Source of the DNA: Rummeliibacillus sp963792445
GTDB taxonomy: Bacteria; Bacillota; Bacilli; Bacillales_A; Planococcaceae
DNA: 64,000 bases
Assembly: GCA_963792445.1 (NCBI GenBank)
Contig: CAWBWO010000007.1
Coordinates: 1-64,000 of the forward strand
Direction: 5' to 3'
Below, piece after piece: positions 44,543 to 53,405 of the stretch. Position numbers and translations under genes: made by a program. Each line of letters begins with the position of its first letter. Within the stretch, counting starts at the first letter, position 1. The notes beneath the pieces are model-generated. The model had not been told where the DNA came from and ran no database searches. It worked only from the letters and a program-made list of their open reading frames with translations.

Positions 44543-44586
44543 TTATATATTGATTATATATTGGTTATATTATGGTTATATATTAA
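44543..44586. repeat. Four tandem 11-base repeats (probable operator)
   Basis: The four units TTATATATTGA, TTATATATTGG, TTATATTATGG and TTATATATTAA are directly adjacent, each one helical turn long. They lie between the sugar porter and the divergent DeoR gene. A related stretch, TTGGTTAAGTATTGGTATAT, occurs near 44733-44752. Repeats in phase with the helix suggest cooperative binding of a regulator, most likely the DeoR protein. Confidence 0.65.
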
Positions 44587-44831
44587 TACTAAATTAAATA
44601 ATAATCAAATTATTACTCATCTAATCACATAGATATATCCCTTTCATTCTAAATAAAAGATTGATATAGCAATGTTTCCATCAAATAATATTTATGAATT
44701 TTTTATGTTTATATCGAATAGTTGGGTACATTTTGGTTAAGTATTGGTATATAATGAGTTGAAATATTTTCTTGGATATATAATAGTAAAAAGTATGAAA
44801 GCAACTTATAACAATTTAAGGGTGAAAGTAC

Positions 44832-45587
44832 ATGTTGCGAAATAAACGAATTAACCTGATCAGAGATTATGTTTATAAAAATAATACGGTTTCTATAGAT
44901 GATCTTGTAACAGAATTTAACGTCTCCAAAAACACGATTCGAAGAGATATTCAGTTATTAGTAGAAAACGGAGAACTCAAAAAAGTGTATGGAGGTGTAG
45001 CTGCCAATCACTCTACTTACGGGGCAAATCCCAATGAAGTAGTTAAAAATAACGAAAAAAAGGAAAATCTAATTGCTAAATCTGCTGCAAATTTTGTGGA
45101 AGATGGCGATATTATTTATATTGATTCTGAGGCAACAACAATGGATATGTTTCCATTTTTAAAAACGAAAAAATTGACAGTCGTAACAAACAGTTTGGAT
45201 TTTATTCTAAGATCTCTTCCTTATGATAATTTAAACGTCATTTCAATTGGAGGGATGTTAGATCGAAAATCAAGATCCTTCACTGTTTTAAAAGGAAGTT
45301 TGCAAATTGGATATAATATTAACAAAGCATTTATGGCTCCAGCAGGGATTTCTATTACAAACGGGGCTACCCATTCATCTCCTTTAGAAAATGAATTAAA
45401 ACAATCGATTGTAGAAAGAAGTTTAGAAGTATATGTATTAGTTGATTATTATAAATTTGATAAATATGCATTAATGACCTATTCAAGTTTAGATAAAATT
45501 GACTATATTATTACTGACCATAGTCCAGATGAAAAATATATCAATTTTGCAAAGAATAACGGAATTCAACTTGTTGTTGTAGAGTGA
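44832..45587 (+). CDS. DeoR-family transcriptional regulator
   Basis: The 251-residue protein has an N-terminal HTH (LIRDYVYKNNTVSIDDLVTE, then FNVSKNTIRRDIQLLVENGE). Its C-terminal sugar-phosphate-binding domain shows IYIDSEATTMDMFPFL, VVTNSLD and IGGMLDRKSRSF, as in DeoR repressors that sense a phosphorylated sugar. The start follows AAGGGTGAAAGTAC. The expected target is the divergent sugar porter; the PfkB kinase at 47.2 kb could supply the effector, which is inference. Confidence 0.88.
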   Translation: MLRNKRINLIRDYVYKNNTVSIDDLVTEFNVSKNTIRRDIQLLVENGELKKVYGGVAANHSTYGANPNEVVKNNEKKENLIAKSAANFVEDGDIIYIDSEATTMDMFPFLKTKKLTVVTNSLDFILRSLPYDNLNVISIGGMLDRKSRSFTVLKGSLQIGYNINKAFMAPAGISITNGATHSSPLENELKQSIVERSLEVYVLVDYYKFDKYALMTYSSLDKIDYIITDHSPDEKYINFAKNNGIQLVVVE

Positions 45588-45600
45588 ATAATAGAAAGAC

Positions 45601-45638
45601 AAATTGCTCTCCATTTTTATGACGGTGAGCAATTTTTA
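45601..45638 (+). terminator. Terminator of the DeoR gene
   Basis: AAATTGCTC and GAGCAATTT form a stem followed by TT, just after the stop. Confidence 0.7.
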
Positions 45639-45651
45639 ATCACATATAAAA

Positions 45652-45681
45652 AAAGACACCGATTTTAAAAAATCGATGTCC
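45652..45681 (-). terminator. Terminator of the DoxX gene
   Basis: GACACCGATTT and AAATCGATGTC pair; the minus strand continues TTTTTTTATATG. Confidence 0.7.
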
Positions 45682-45692
45682 AAAATATGAAT

Positions 45693-46040
45693 CTATAAAT
45701 AATAAATGAAAAATACTATAAATGAAATAATCGCAAAGGAAAGTATGGTTGAAGCATCTTTAAAGGAGTCTTTCACTCGCATATGCGTAATAATTCCGCC
45801 TATACCAGTGATTCCAAGTACTAATGATCCTGCCAATGCATAATCTATTGTCCAATACCCCATAAGCAATAATGCCGCACCCACAATTTCAACAATCCCG
45901 GTGACAACTCTAAACCATTGAGGTAGACGCCAATGCTCAAAATTTTTCACATGCATACTTGAGCCTGCTACTTTGCCAATCCCTGCCAGTGCAAACATGA
46001 GAATAAGAATTGCTTGTAAAACATAAGCTAATATTTCCAT
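45693..46040 (-). CDS. DoxX-family membrane protein
   Basis: The protein of about 115 residues has four membrane helices. The DoxX motif is near the first helix (LILMFALAGIGKVAG) and HWRLPQWFRVVTGIVEIVGA follows. Members are linked to redox or thiosulfate metabolism, but the exact role is unknown. ATG 46040 is preferred, with GAGAGGG six bases before it; another ATG lies directly in front. Single gene. Confidence 0.75.
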   Translation of the reverse strand: MEILAYVLQAILILMFALAGIGKVAGSSMHVKNFEHWRLPQWFRVVTGIVEIVGAALLLMGYWTIDYALAGSLVLGITGIGGIITHMRVKDSFKDASTILSFAIISFIVFFIYYL

Positions 46041-46268
46041 CATGATCCCTCTCCTCATTAGATTGACCATATATCATTTTTGCGCAAAAGATGGTTCGCT
46101 ACATTATATTCAAGCGCGTTCATTTTGATTATAGGATTTCTGGCTTAATTCAAGCTAAATCGAAAAAAACACCATATAAAATTTACATAACACTTTTCTC
46201 TTTGATGATTAAAAAACTCCCAAAATGCCATATTAAGTATGATTCAACATTTGAAAGGAGAATCTGAT

Positions 46269-46439
46269 ATGGGAAGAGACAACAAACAAGGAAAAAGTAA
46301 AAACAAAGGGTCATTGCCACAAACACCAGCAAATCAAAAAATAGCTCCAAATCAAGCACGAGAAGAAACGGCACAAGAGCTATTGGAACTTGAACAACTA
46401 GTTGCTAAAAATAAAACGAAAAATAAATACAAGATGTAG
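46269..46439 (+). CDS. Small hydrophilic protein, YfhD/SASP-like
   Basis: The 56-residue protein starts MGRDNKQGKSKNKGSLPQTP and is rich in Lys, Gln, Asn and Glu. It has no hydrophobic core and resembles YfhD-type and minor spore proteins of Bacillales. The start follows AAAGGAG with good spacing. It is immediately upstream of sspH, supporting a forespore role; the family is tentative. Confidence 0.6.
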   Translation: MGRDNKQGKSKNKGSLPQTPANQKIAPNQAREETAQELLELEQLVAKNKTKNKYKM

Positions 46440-46449
46440 GAGGATTCAA

Positions 46450-46638
46450 TTGGAATACAACCGTGCACAAGAAATCGTTGCCTCACCGAAGGAATATGAA
46501 GTCAGTTATAATGGCGTTTCAGTATGGATTGACAAGCTGCTCAATGAACGAACAGCAACCGTCCACTTGAGACATTCATTAGAAGAACGTTCTGAGGTGG
46601 ATATTTCTGAATTAAAAGAGGAATATCTGGTACAATAA
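46450..46638 (+). CDS. sspH: H-type small acid-soluble spore protein
   Basis: The 62-residue protein shows the SspH core RAQEIVASPKEYEVSYNGVS followed by VWIDKLLNE and an acidic tail (VDISELKEEYLVQ). It binds DNA or packs in the spore core, and is made late in the forespore. The TTG at 46450 is six bases after AGGAGG and was preferred over an upstream ATG inside the previous gene. It follows the YfhD-like gene by 10 bases. Confidence 0.85.
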   Translation: MEYNRAQEIVASPKEYEVSYNGVSVWIDKLLNERTATVHLRHSLEERSEVDISELKEEYLVQ

Positions 46639-46649
46639 GTATGAATAGC

Positions 46650-46690
46650 ATGCCCCACGAATCACCTCAGATTCAGTGGGGTATTTTTTA
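46650..46690 (+). terminator. Terminator after sspH
   Basis: CCCCAC-ATC and GAT-GTGGGG pair, followed by TATTTTTTAATA. Confidence 0.75.
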
Positions 46691-46926
46691 ATATGTTGTT
46701 AATAAAAACTTTACAATTTAAATATCAGAAAATTTGACCTTTTCTAAAAATTATGATAAAGTTATAAAAAGCAAATAACTAATATTTTTTCATTTAGTCC
46801 GGCAGAGAATTGGATTTTGAATGATGAAAATCCCCATCAAAATAAAAAGTTCTTATTTACTAGACTTTTGTTTAATATTTTGAGAATCGGGAACATATAC
46901 TTTTAGAATAAAGGAGATGAAGGAAA

Positions 46927-47091
46927 ATGACGAAAATTGTTTTAGTAAACGGTCAATACTTAGCTATTCTAAATGAATCACATGTGGTGGAAACACGTGA
47001 ATTGCCAGAAGGTATGATCTTAGGTGCTATGGCAGAAGTTGAATATGATCATTTAACTGGTCAAATTATTGTTGATGGACAGATTCTTTAA
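46927..47091 (+). CDS. Small hypothetical protein (54 aa)
   Basis: The 54-codon ORF starts ATG at 46927 with AAAGGAGATGAAGGAAA in front. The product (MTKIVLVNGQYLAILNESHV, then VVETRELPEGMI and acidic/hydrophobic strands to DGQIL) looks like a small beta-rich soluble protein. I recognise no family. The strong start signal and regular codon use make it a likely real gene. Confidence 0.6.
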   Translation: MTKIVLVNGQYLAILNESHVVETRELPEGMILGAMAEVEYDHLTGQIIVDGQIL

Positions 47092-47163
47092 TCTGAATCC
47101 ATCTTTTTTTGTGCATAATCCCCTCAAAAAAAACTCTCCTAATAAATTATTCCCTAATTACTT

Positions 47164-48117
47164 TTAGAAATGTGTATTTGCAAGGTACTGTTTTACTTCT
47201 TCTAACTCTGGTAATCCTGTCATGGCACCTTTTTTCGTTGTTGCTAATCCGCCTGATACATTGGCAAAGCGAATGATTTCGATTAACTCTTTAACTGTAA
47301 GCTCTTTAAGCGTTTTCCCCAACTCGTTGAAGGAATAAAGAATGCCCGAAACAAAGGCATCACCTGCTCCAGTAGTATCTACCACTTGACAATCTATTGC
47401 TTGGACAACCCCGATTTTCCCATTAAAACGATACATACATCCTTTTTCACCTAACGTTACTAAAATTAATGGTAAGTCAGGCAATGCAGCAATCCCCTTT
47501 TCAATCGAACTAATTCCCGTTAGAAGATATAACTCTTCTTCTGAAACTTTTAACAGATCTACATATGGAAGTGTTTCAAGTATTGTCTTTTTCGCCTGTT
47601 CTTCGGATTTCCAAAGCATTGCACGATAATTTGGGTCATAAGAAATGAACATGGAAGTATCCTTTGCTTGTTTTATGGCTTCACAAGTTGCTGTTTTCGA
47701 TGGTTCGCTAATTTGCGAAATGGAACCAAAGTGAAAAATCTTATGTAACGTAAACAGCTCTGCATTTTTGGCAACCTCTTCTTTTGTCAATAATCGATCC
47801 GCACTCGGGTTAATATAAAAACTAAAATGTCTTTCAAATGAAGAATCAAGCGTAACAAACGTCAAGCCCGTTCTTGCTTCGTCCGTTACCATCATTGAAT
47901 TTGTTTTCACTCCATAATTCGTTAGCGTTTCTTTCAAAAAATGGCCAAGCACATCATCTCCGACTTTTCCTAGAAAATGAACTTCTCCACCAAGTTTTGC
48001 CACCCCAACTGCAACATTAGCTGGTGCACCACCTGGGGCTTTTTGATAAGTTGTTTGTTCTGTATCTAAAGGAATCATGTCAATGAGTGCCTCACCTAAA
48101 CATAAAATACCGTTCAT
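47164..48117 (-). CDS. PfkB-family sugar kinase (fructokinase-like)
   Basis: This ribokinase-fold enzyme of about 317 residues phosphorylates a sugar with ATP. Visible are CLGEALIDMIPLD at the start, the substrate motif KAPGGAPANVAVGVAKLGG (about 30-48), and the ATP/catalytic motif DTTGAGDAFVSGILY with the base Asp (about 252-266). It is closest in pattern to fructokinases (ScrK). The start is uncertain between ATG 48117 and GTG 48129, neither well spaced from GAGG. Confidence 0.88.
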   Translation of the reverse strand: MNGILCLGEALIDMIPLDTEQTTYQKAPGGAPANVAVGVAKLGGEVHFLGKVGDDVLGHFLKETLTNYGVKTNSMMVTDEARTGLTFVTLDSSFERHFSFYINPSADRLLTKEEVAKNAELFTLHKIFHFGSISQISEPSKTATCEAIKQAKDTSMFISYDPNYRAMLWKSEEQAKKTILETLPYVDLLKVSEEELYLLTGISSIEKGIAALPDLPLILVTLGEKGCMYRFNGKIGVVQAIDCQVVDTTGAGDAFVSGILYSFNELGKTLKELTVKELIEIIRFANVSGGLATTKKGAMTGLPELEEVKQYLANTHF

Positions 48118-48277
48118 CTCGTTGTTCACATCCTCAACAGTGTAATTTTACTGAATCCATTTTATTTTTCTAATAATGGATTGCTTGTATAAAAATTTTA
48201 TGTAACTTTTTCAAAAAGTATATCATTTCCGGAAAATGGTTAAAATAGTTTAGGTTTTTATTTAATGAGGTGATGTT

Positions 48278-48961
48278 ATGGAAAAGCACAAAGTTTTACC
48301 TAGGGAGCAATGGATTGAAGCACGAAAAGAACTGTTGATTAAAGAAAAAGAATTCACAAAATTGCGGGATGAACTGACAAAGCAAAGGCAAAATTTTCCT
48401 TGGGAAGAGGTAAATAAGTCGTACACATTTGATGGCCAAAATGGCGAATTGACTTTGGCCGATTTATTTATGGGAAAGAGCCAGTTAATTGTGTACCATT
48501 TTATGTTCGATCCAAACTGGGAGCAAGGATGCAAACATTGTTCCTTCTGGGCAGATCATTATAGTGGGATGATTCCTCACTTAAATCACCGCGATGTCTC
48601 ATTCGTCTGTATTTCTCGTGCGCCAGTTGAAAAATTAGAAGCGTATAAAAAACGGATGGGCTGGACATTCCCTTGGTATTCTTCCCAACACTCCGATTTT
48701 AATTATGATTTTCAAGCAACGTTCACGAAAGAAGATGTAGCAAATAAAAAAGCCTATTACAACTATAAATACCAAGACCCCATGAGCCAAGATAGAGAAG
48801 GTATTAGTGTTTTCTTTAAAGATGAAGACGGAAACATTTACCATACGTATTCAACCTATGCTCGTGGAATTGACATGCAAAACCTCACCTACCAATTTCT
48901 CGATTTGGTACCAAAAGGGCGACAAGATCGGCTAGGACTGCGCCATCATGACCAGTATTAA
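48278..48961 (+). CDS. DUF899 thioredoxin-like protein
   Basis: The 227-residue protein is of the DUF899 family, with a thioredoxin-like fold. It has LIVYHFMFDPNWEQGCKHCSFW (split as LIVYHFMFDP and CKHCSFW) near 77-98, SRAPVEKLEAYKKRMGW and the ending YQFLDLVPKGRQDR. The CxxC pair suggests a redox role, but the physiological substrate is unknown. The start follows GAGGTGATGTT. Single gene. Confidence 0.88.
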   Translation: MEKHKVLPREQWIEARKELLIKEKEFTKLRDELTKQRQNFPWEEVNKSYTFDGQNGELTLADLFMGKSQLIVYHFMFDPNWEQGCKHCSFWADHYSGMIPHLNHRDVSFVCISRAPVEKLEAYKKRMGWTFPWYSSQHSDFNYDFQATFTKEDVANKKAYYNYKYQDPMSQDREGISVFFKDEDGNIYHTYSTYARGIDMQNLTYQFLDLVPKGRQDRLGLRHHDQY

Positions 48962-48978
48962 GAGGGATTTTGGAACGA

Positions 48979-49015
48979 AAAAGTAGCCTAACATTTTTTT
49001 GTTAGGCTACTTTAT
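48979..49015. terminator. Terminator after the DUF899 gene
   Basis: AAAGTAGCCTAAC and GTTAGGCTACTTT form a 13-bp stem with T-rich loop and tail. Confidence 0.8.
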
Positions 49016-49056
49016 TTGGTTTGTTTCTCGTGCTATTTAAAAGTTGATTAAGGTGA

Positions 49057-49288
49057 TAATTAGCCTATTTTCTGGCATTATTTAGCATCACTCGTCTGTT
49101 GAATAGAACTACTCGATTGTTATTTAGTCCAACTCGACATTCTATTTGAACTACTCGTGGGGGCATTAGATCAACTAGACTTTCCATTAGAATACTCCTA
49201 AGCCTCAATTAGAACCAACTCGCCCTTCCATTAGAATCACTCGCATGATCATTAGATCAACTCAGGCCTAATTAGCATCACTTCCCCA
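49057..49288. repeat. Degenerate tandem array, period about 21 nt
   Basis: About ten imperfect units of 19-26 bases follow each other, each starting ATTAG(A) and carrying a (T)CAACTCG or TCACTCG core. Examples are ATTAGAACCAACTCGCCC, ATTAGAATCACTCGCATG and ATTAGATCAACTCAGG. The variable part is 5-8 bases. There is no open frame through it in either direction. It ends directly at the stop codon of the degenerate helicase-nuclease gene. Confidence 0.7.
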
Positions 49289-52200
49289 TTATTCCAATTT
49301 GTTTTCCTGAATGCTCTTGTCAGGTAGTTTCTTATGTTGGATTTGAAATTGGATGCTTGGTTGTTGTTTGGTTTTGGCGTTTAGGCTGAAGTCATGGATT
49401 AGTTTTGTATTTTCTTCTGTTCCAAGTGGCATGATGCCTAATTCTTTTAGGGTAGACCAAAGTGTTTCTAAGGCTTTTTCTTGATTTTCATAGAATTCTT
49501 TTCCTTTGATATGCCAGAAGTTCCAGCCTGATTGTTCAAGAGCTTCTCGATTTTTGAATGTTGCTTGAAATTGCTTCATACCTTGCCATTTTTTCGCATC
49601 GCATTCTATTGCTAAACGGTTATTATTCCCTTCTACGACTAGGTCGATTGTGTAGGTTCCTACTTTTACTTGAGGTGTCACTTGATACCCTTTTGCCACG
49701 ATTGCTTTCAGTACATCTGCTTCAAATGAAGATTGGCATAATTGTTCTAGATTTTCTGATGCAAGTATGGATTGTCTGCCGATTGTGTTCTTGTGATTGT
49801 TTAGTGAATGTAAGATAGTTTCCTCTATTACGATTTTCGGGAAATGCTGCTCCGCTATTTCGTAAATGGATTTTTCACCATTGTATAATGATTTCTTAGG
49901 AATCTCTTGAATATAGTGTTTTTGCAACTCTTCTATTGTCTTTGCATTCAACACATTTTCTTGCAAGGCATGCTTGCTACCATCTCCCACAACCAAAACT
50001 TTTTCCCCTCTTACCAACGTTTTGATCGCGAATATGTCATTTTCATTTGCACCTTCTATAATAATGAGATCGAATCTTTTAGTAAGAACTGGGCTTGCTT
50101 GATTGATTTGTTCAATCGGCGTTACCCATACAGGAATAGCTGATTGGGCTTTTTTCATGGATTCTGTCATGTTTTGCGCTAATTTCGATGTGTTTTTCCA
50201 TATACTTTTTTCCATTTTCTTGGAATTGGCTTTCCATTCAGTAAGGGCATTTTTTTCATCTTCTGTTAATCGTGAAATTTGTGAAGACCAAATGGCATCC
50301 GTAATGATTTGGTATCGTAATTTTTCTTGTGTTGTTCGTTCATGTTGAAGTTGCTTATTTAACGTATTTCGATCCATTTCACTTTCTTCATGTAACCAAG
50401 TTTCCATTTTCTTCAGAACAAATGCATCAATATAATGATCTTTTTCAAGCTTCACTAGTCCGAATTGGTTTATTAAATTATCTACTGTGAGCGGAAGTTT
50501 TTCACCCAATCGATTCGCGTATTGTTGCCATTTTTTCATGCTTGGTGCGATTCTTTGTAATTTCTTGAGTTCTTTTATTGCTGATTTCCAACCATGAAAA
50601 TCTCTTTCCTTCAAGGTCTGTATGAAACGTTTCGCAACGCCATGCATATTTTCGCGATTTGAAAGCTGTACGAGCTTTTCTAATTCCTCTTCATATTCTT
50701 CACACCATTTTGCGTATTTAATATACTTCAATGTATGGTCAATTTCAGTATTCAAGTTTTCGTAAAATACTATATTAAAAATATTTCCTGGTAAAAGTTC
50801 TTCGGATTGTAATTTCACAGCTAATTCAATTTCAAGGTTTGCGATATTGATGATTTGTGTTAACATGTTCAGTCTTTCTTCCATGACTAGTGGGAATTGA
50901 TGATGTGTGATATCGATTTCTTCAATCCCGAGCTCACTCATGTTTTGATTAAATAATCGTGATAGTTTCGTTATTAATTTTCGGTATTCAATATGCTTTT
51001 CAAGGATTGTCACATCCTCAATATTTCGTAGCGCATGGCCATTTAGAACCCCAGTTTGGAACAGATATTTTGTATTTTTTCCTTTTCCCAAAAAGAATAG
51101 CTGACTTGGTTTTCTTCCCGATAGAATGCGTTCTCTTGCTGTCAATAAGTCAATTTGAATCTCACTGTTTAACTTTTTAGGCAAAGAAATCTTATGATCA
51201 TTTAAATCATGATATAAAGAAAGGGCTCTTTCATTATATTGTTTCAATTCATCAACCAGTTGTACAATGTGTTCTTGATGTTTTTCGCCAGCAAGCAATT
51301 CATGAATTAACATCGTGTAACTTTCATCTTCAATCACATGATGATTTGCAATGATTGCTTCCACTAACGTTTTCATACTAAGAAGCGTTGAATTTTTGAC
51401 AGGTGATAATTCAATTGGTAATACATATTGCACGTCAATTTCATCAATATATTGCTGTTCCTCATCAATTAGGGATTTAAAGGAAGATTCGTTTAAGATA
51501 TCTTGATGAAGGGACGGCAGACTGGTGTTCAATAATGAAGAATCTTCCGGTTTGAGCGCATTCTGTAAGCTACAAAATTCAGCCCATTCGAAATCACTCA
51601 ACGGGAATTTCATAACGAGTGGCAGCTCATCTTTAATCCATTGATAATCGATATTGGATTCAGCTATACGTTTTGCAACATCAGATTTGAATAGCTCTTG
51701 ATTTGAATACAAGATGGGTGTGCCTTCTGCTTTGGCATACTTTTGTAGACTGTTTTTATATAACTCTTCTTTTTGTTTGCTCAGATGGTATAATTGTTGA
51801 TTTCGCAATATATTTTCTTGTACTTTTTGAACATCTAAATTAGCAAGTTTTTCCGCAATTGCTCGGATGGACTGTTCCTCTTCTTTTGTTGAATTAGCGT
51901 CATCCGTTACCAATTGGTGCACATAAATCTCGAATTTCTTCTGGCAAACTATTCTTCAAATCTTCCACAGGTAGATTTTCTTTTGATGTAATGAGGATTT
52001 TTTTGCCTTCTGCTAAATAATGTGCGATTAAATTTGCGATTGTGTGATTCTTATTGATCCCAGGTGTCGCTTGAACTATCACTCCGTTCTGATGTTGAAG
52101 TTGTTGAATCATTTCCTTTTGCTGTTCGTCCATAGTGTATGGGAGATAGCCATGATATGTGGAATGTAGAATGGTGTTTGATTTTGCTTGATTGATAGAG

Positions 52201-53150
52201 GATTCTCCCAATATAGTTCGGATAGAATTTGGTAGTTCGATACGATTTTGGTCAATAGCATCAATGATTTGCTGTAGTTCGTCATTCACGATATTTGCAC
52301 TGATTTGTCGAACAATTAAGAATGACTGATTAAGAATAACAGGTGCGTTCATGTCGTAAGTTTGTTGAGGGTTATCAATAAACTGACATTTAGGATCGAT
52401 TAATTTGGCTAAATACTTGAATTCATTTGAAAGGTCATCTGTAAAAGTTAATTTCTCTAATTTTTCAACATATGAATGGATTTGATCTCGATTTGAAATC
52501 GTTTTTCCAATCAATACATCTGATTCAAATTTCAGCTGTTCTGTTTCATCTGTTATCGTCATCACGCCTGTCTGTGCATGTACAGACACATTTACTTTCG
52601 TTGTAAAAAGCGGTAATTCTGTGGATTGTTCCGAATTCTTCACTGGCCATTTCAGTATTCCTTTTGAGAGTACGATTTCTATATCTTCAGTCTCTTGTTT
52701 TTGTCTGTCGCAAATTTTTAGTAAATCATCATAGACGTTATTTGCTTGAATCACTTTCTTTTTTATATCAATCCATCTTTTCCATTCAGTTAATTGCTGT
52801 CTATTAATCTGAATGGGCCCATCAACTTGAAAGATTTGTTCATTTATTTTCAAAATGTTTTTGTAAGTAGATGTACTTTTTCCTTTTTTCATTTCGGAAT
52901 CAATCCATTTTTCTAACTCTGGATATGGACTTTTATGTTTAATATCGTATAACGCAATTTTCGGCTTTTTCATTTCTAACAAAATTTTACTATTATTCCC
53001 CTTCTTACATCCATCCGTTTCTTGTAATTCATTCCAAGACCAAGACTGTTCATAATGATTGATGGATCGCACTGTATTTCCGTTCAGTGATGAAAGTGCT
53101 AATAAATATTCAAAAAAACGTTTTGCTTTATCATCGATCTGCTTATTCAT
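49289..53150 (-). pseudogene. Degenerate SF1 helicase with C-terminal PD-(D/E)XK nuclease
   Basis: Read as one gene of about 1,290 codons with one extra base near 51903, this resembles UPF1-like SF1 helicases ending in a REase_MTES_1575-type nuclease. The Walker A site, expected GPPGTGKT, reads ATPGINKN (about residue 361-368). The Walker B site, expected DEAS, reads EGAN (RFDLIIIEGANENDIF). After VLVVGDGSKHA the usual second RecA domain is absent and the sequence goes straight to SFEADVLKAIVAKGY and the nuclease domain with YTIDLVVEG and AIECDAKKW. A long helical insert (about 450-800) remains. Domain order is kept while the ATPase is lost. The start is ATG 53150 behind GGGGTG. It may be an inactive remnant or a non-ATPase derivative. 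Confidence 0.75.
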
Positions 53151-53278
53151 AATTGGCACCCCAATCTTTTAATCATTTACCAATTTACAAAACTAGAAAC
53201 TCCAAACAAAATATCTTTAATCCTTAATGTATATGCCTAAAAATCCAGACTATGACTTATTACAAATGTCCATTTTAA

Positions 53279-53318
53279 CCTTTTGTCCAAAAACAAAAGG
53301 AATTGTTTTACCTTTTGT
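53279..53318. promoter_or_regulatory. Candidate operator: CCTTTTGT repeats
   Basis: CCTTTTGT-CCAAAA-ACAAAAGG is a perfect inverted repeat (53279-53300), and a third CCTTTTGT follows at 53311-53318. They lie about 90-130 bases before the amidohydrolase operon and could bind its regulator, which is not in the window. Confidence 0.5.
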
Positions 53319-53405
53319 CAATTCCGTAGATCATCTACTAATGTTAACCTACATTAATAGACTATCTTTTTAAAGAGTATTCAATTATTACGGAGGAGGC
53401 TATTT

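Noticed and set aside
49057..49288. CRISPR array
   Set aside because: The units of about 21 nt are too variable and have no constant repeat with spacers of fixed length; no cas genes are nearby.
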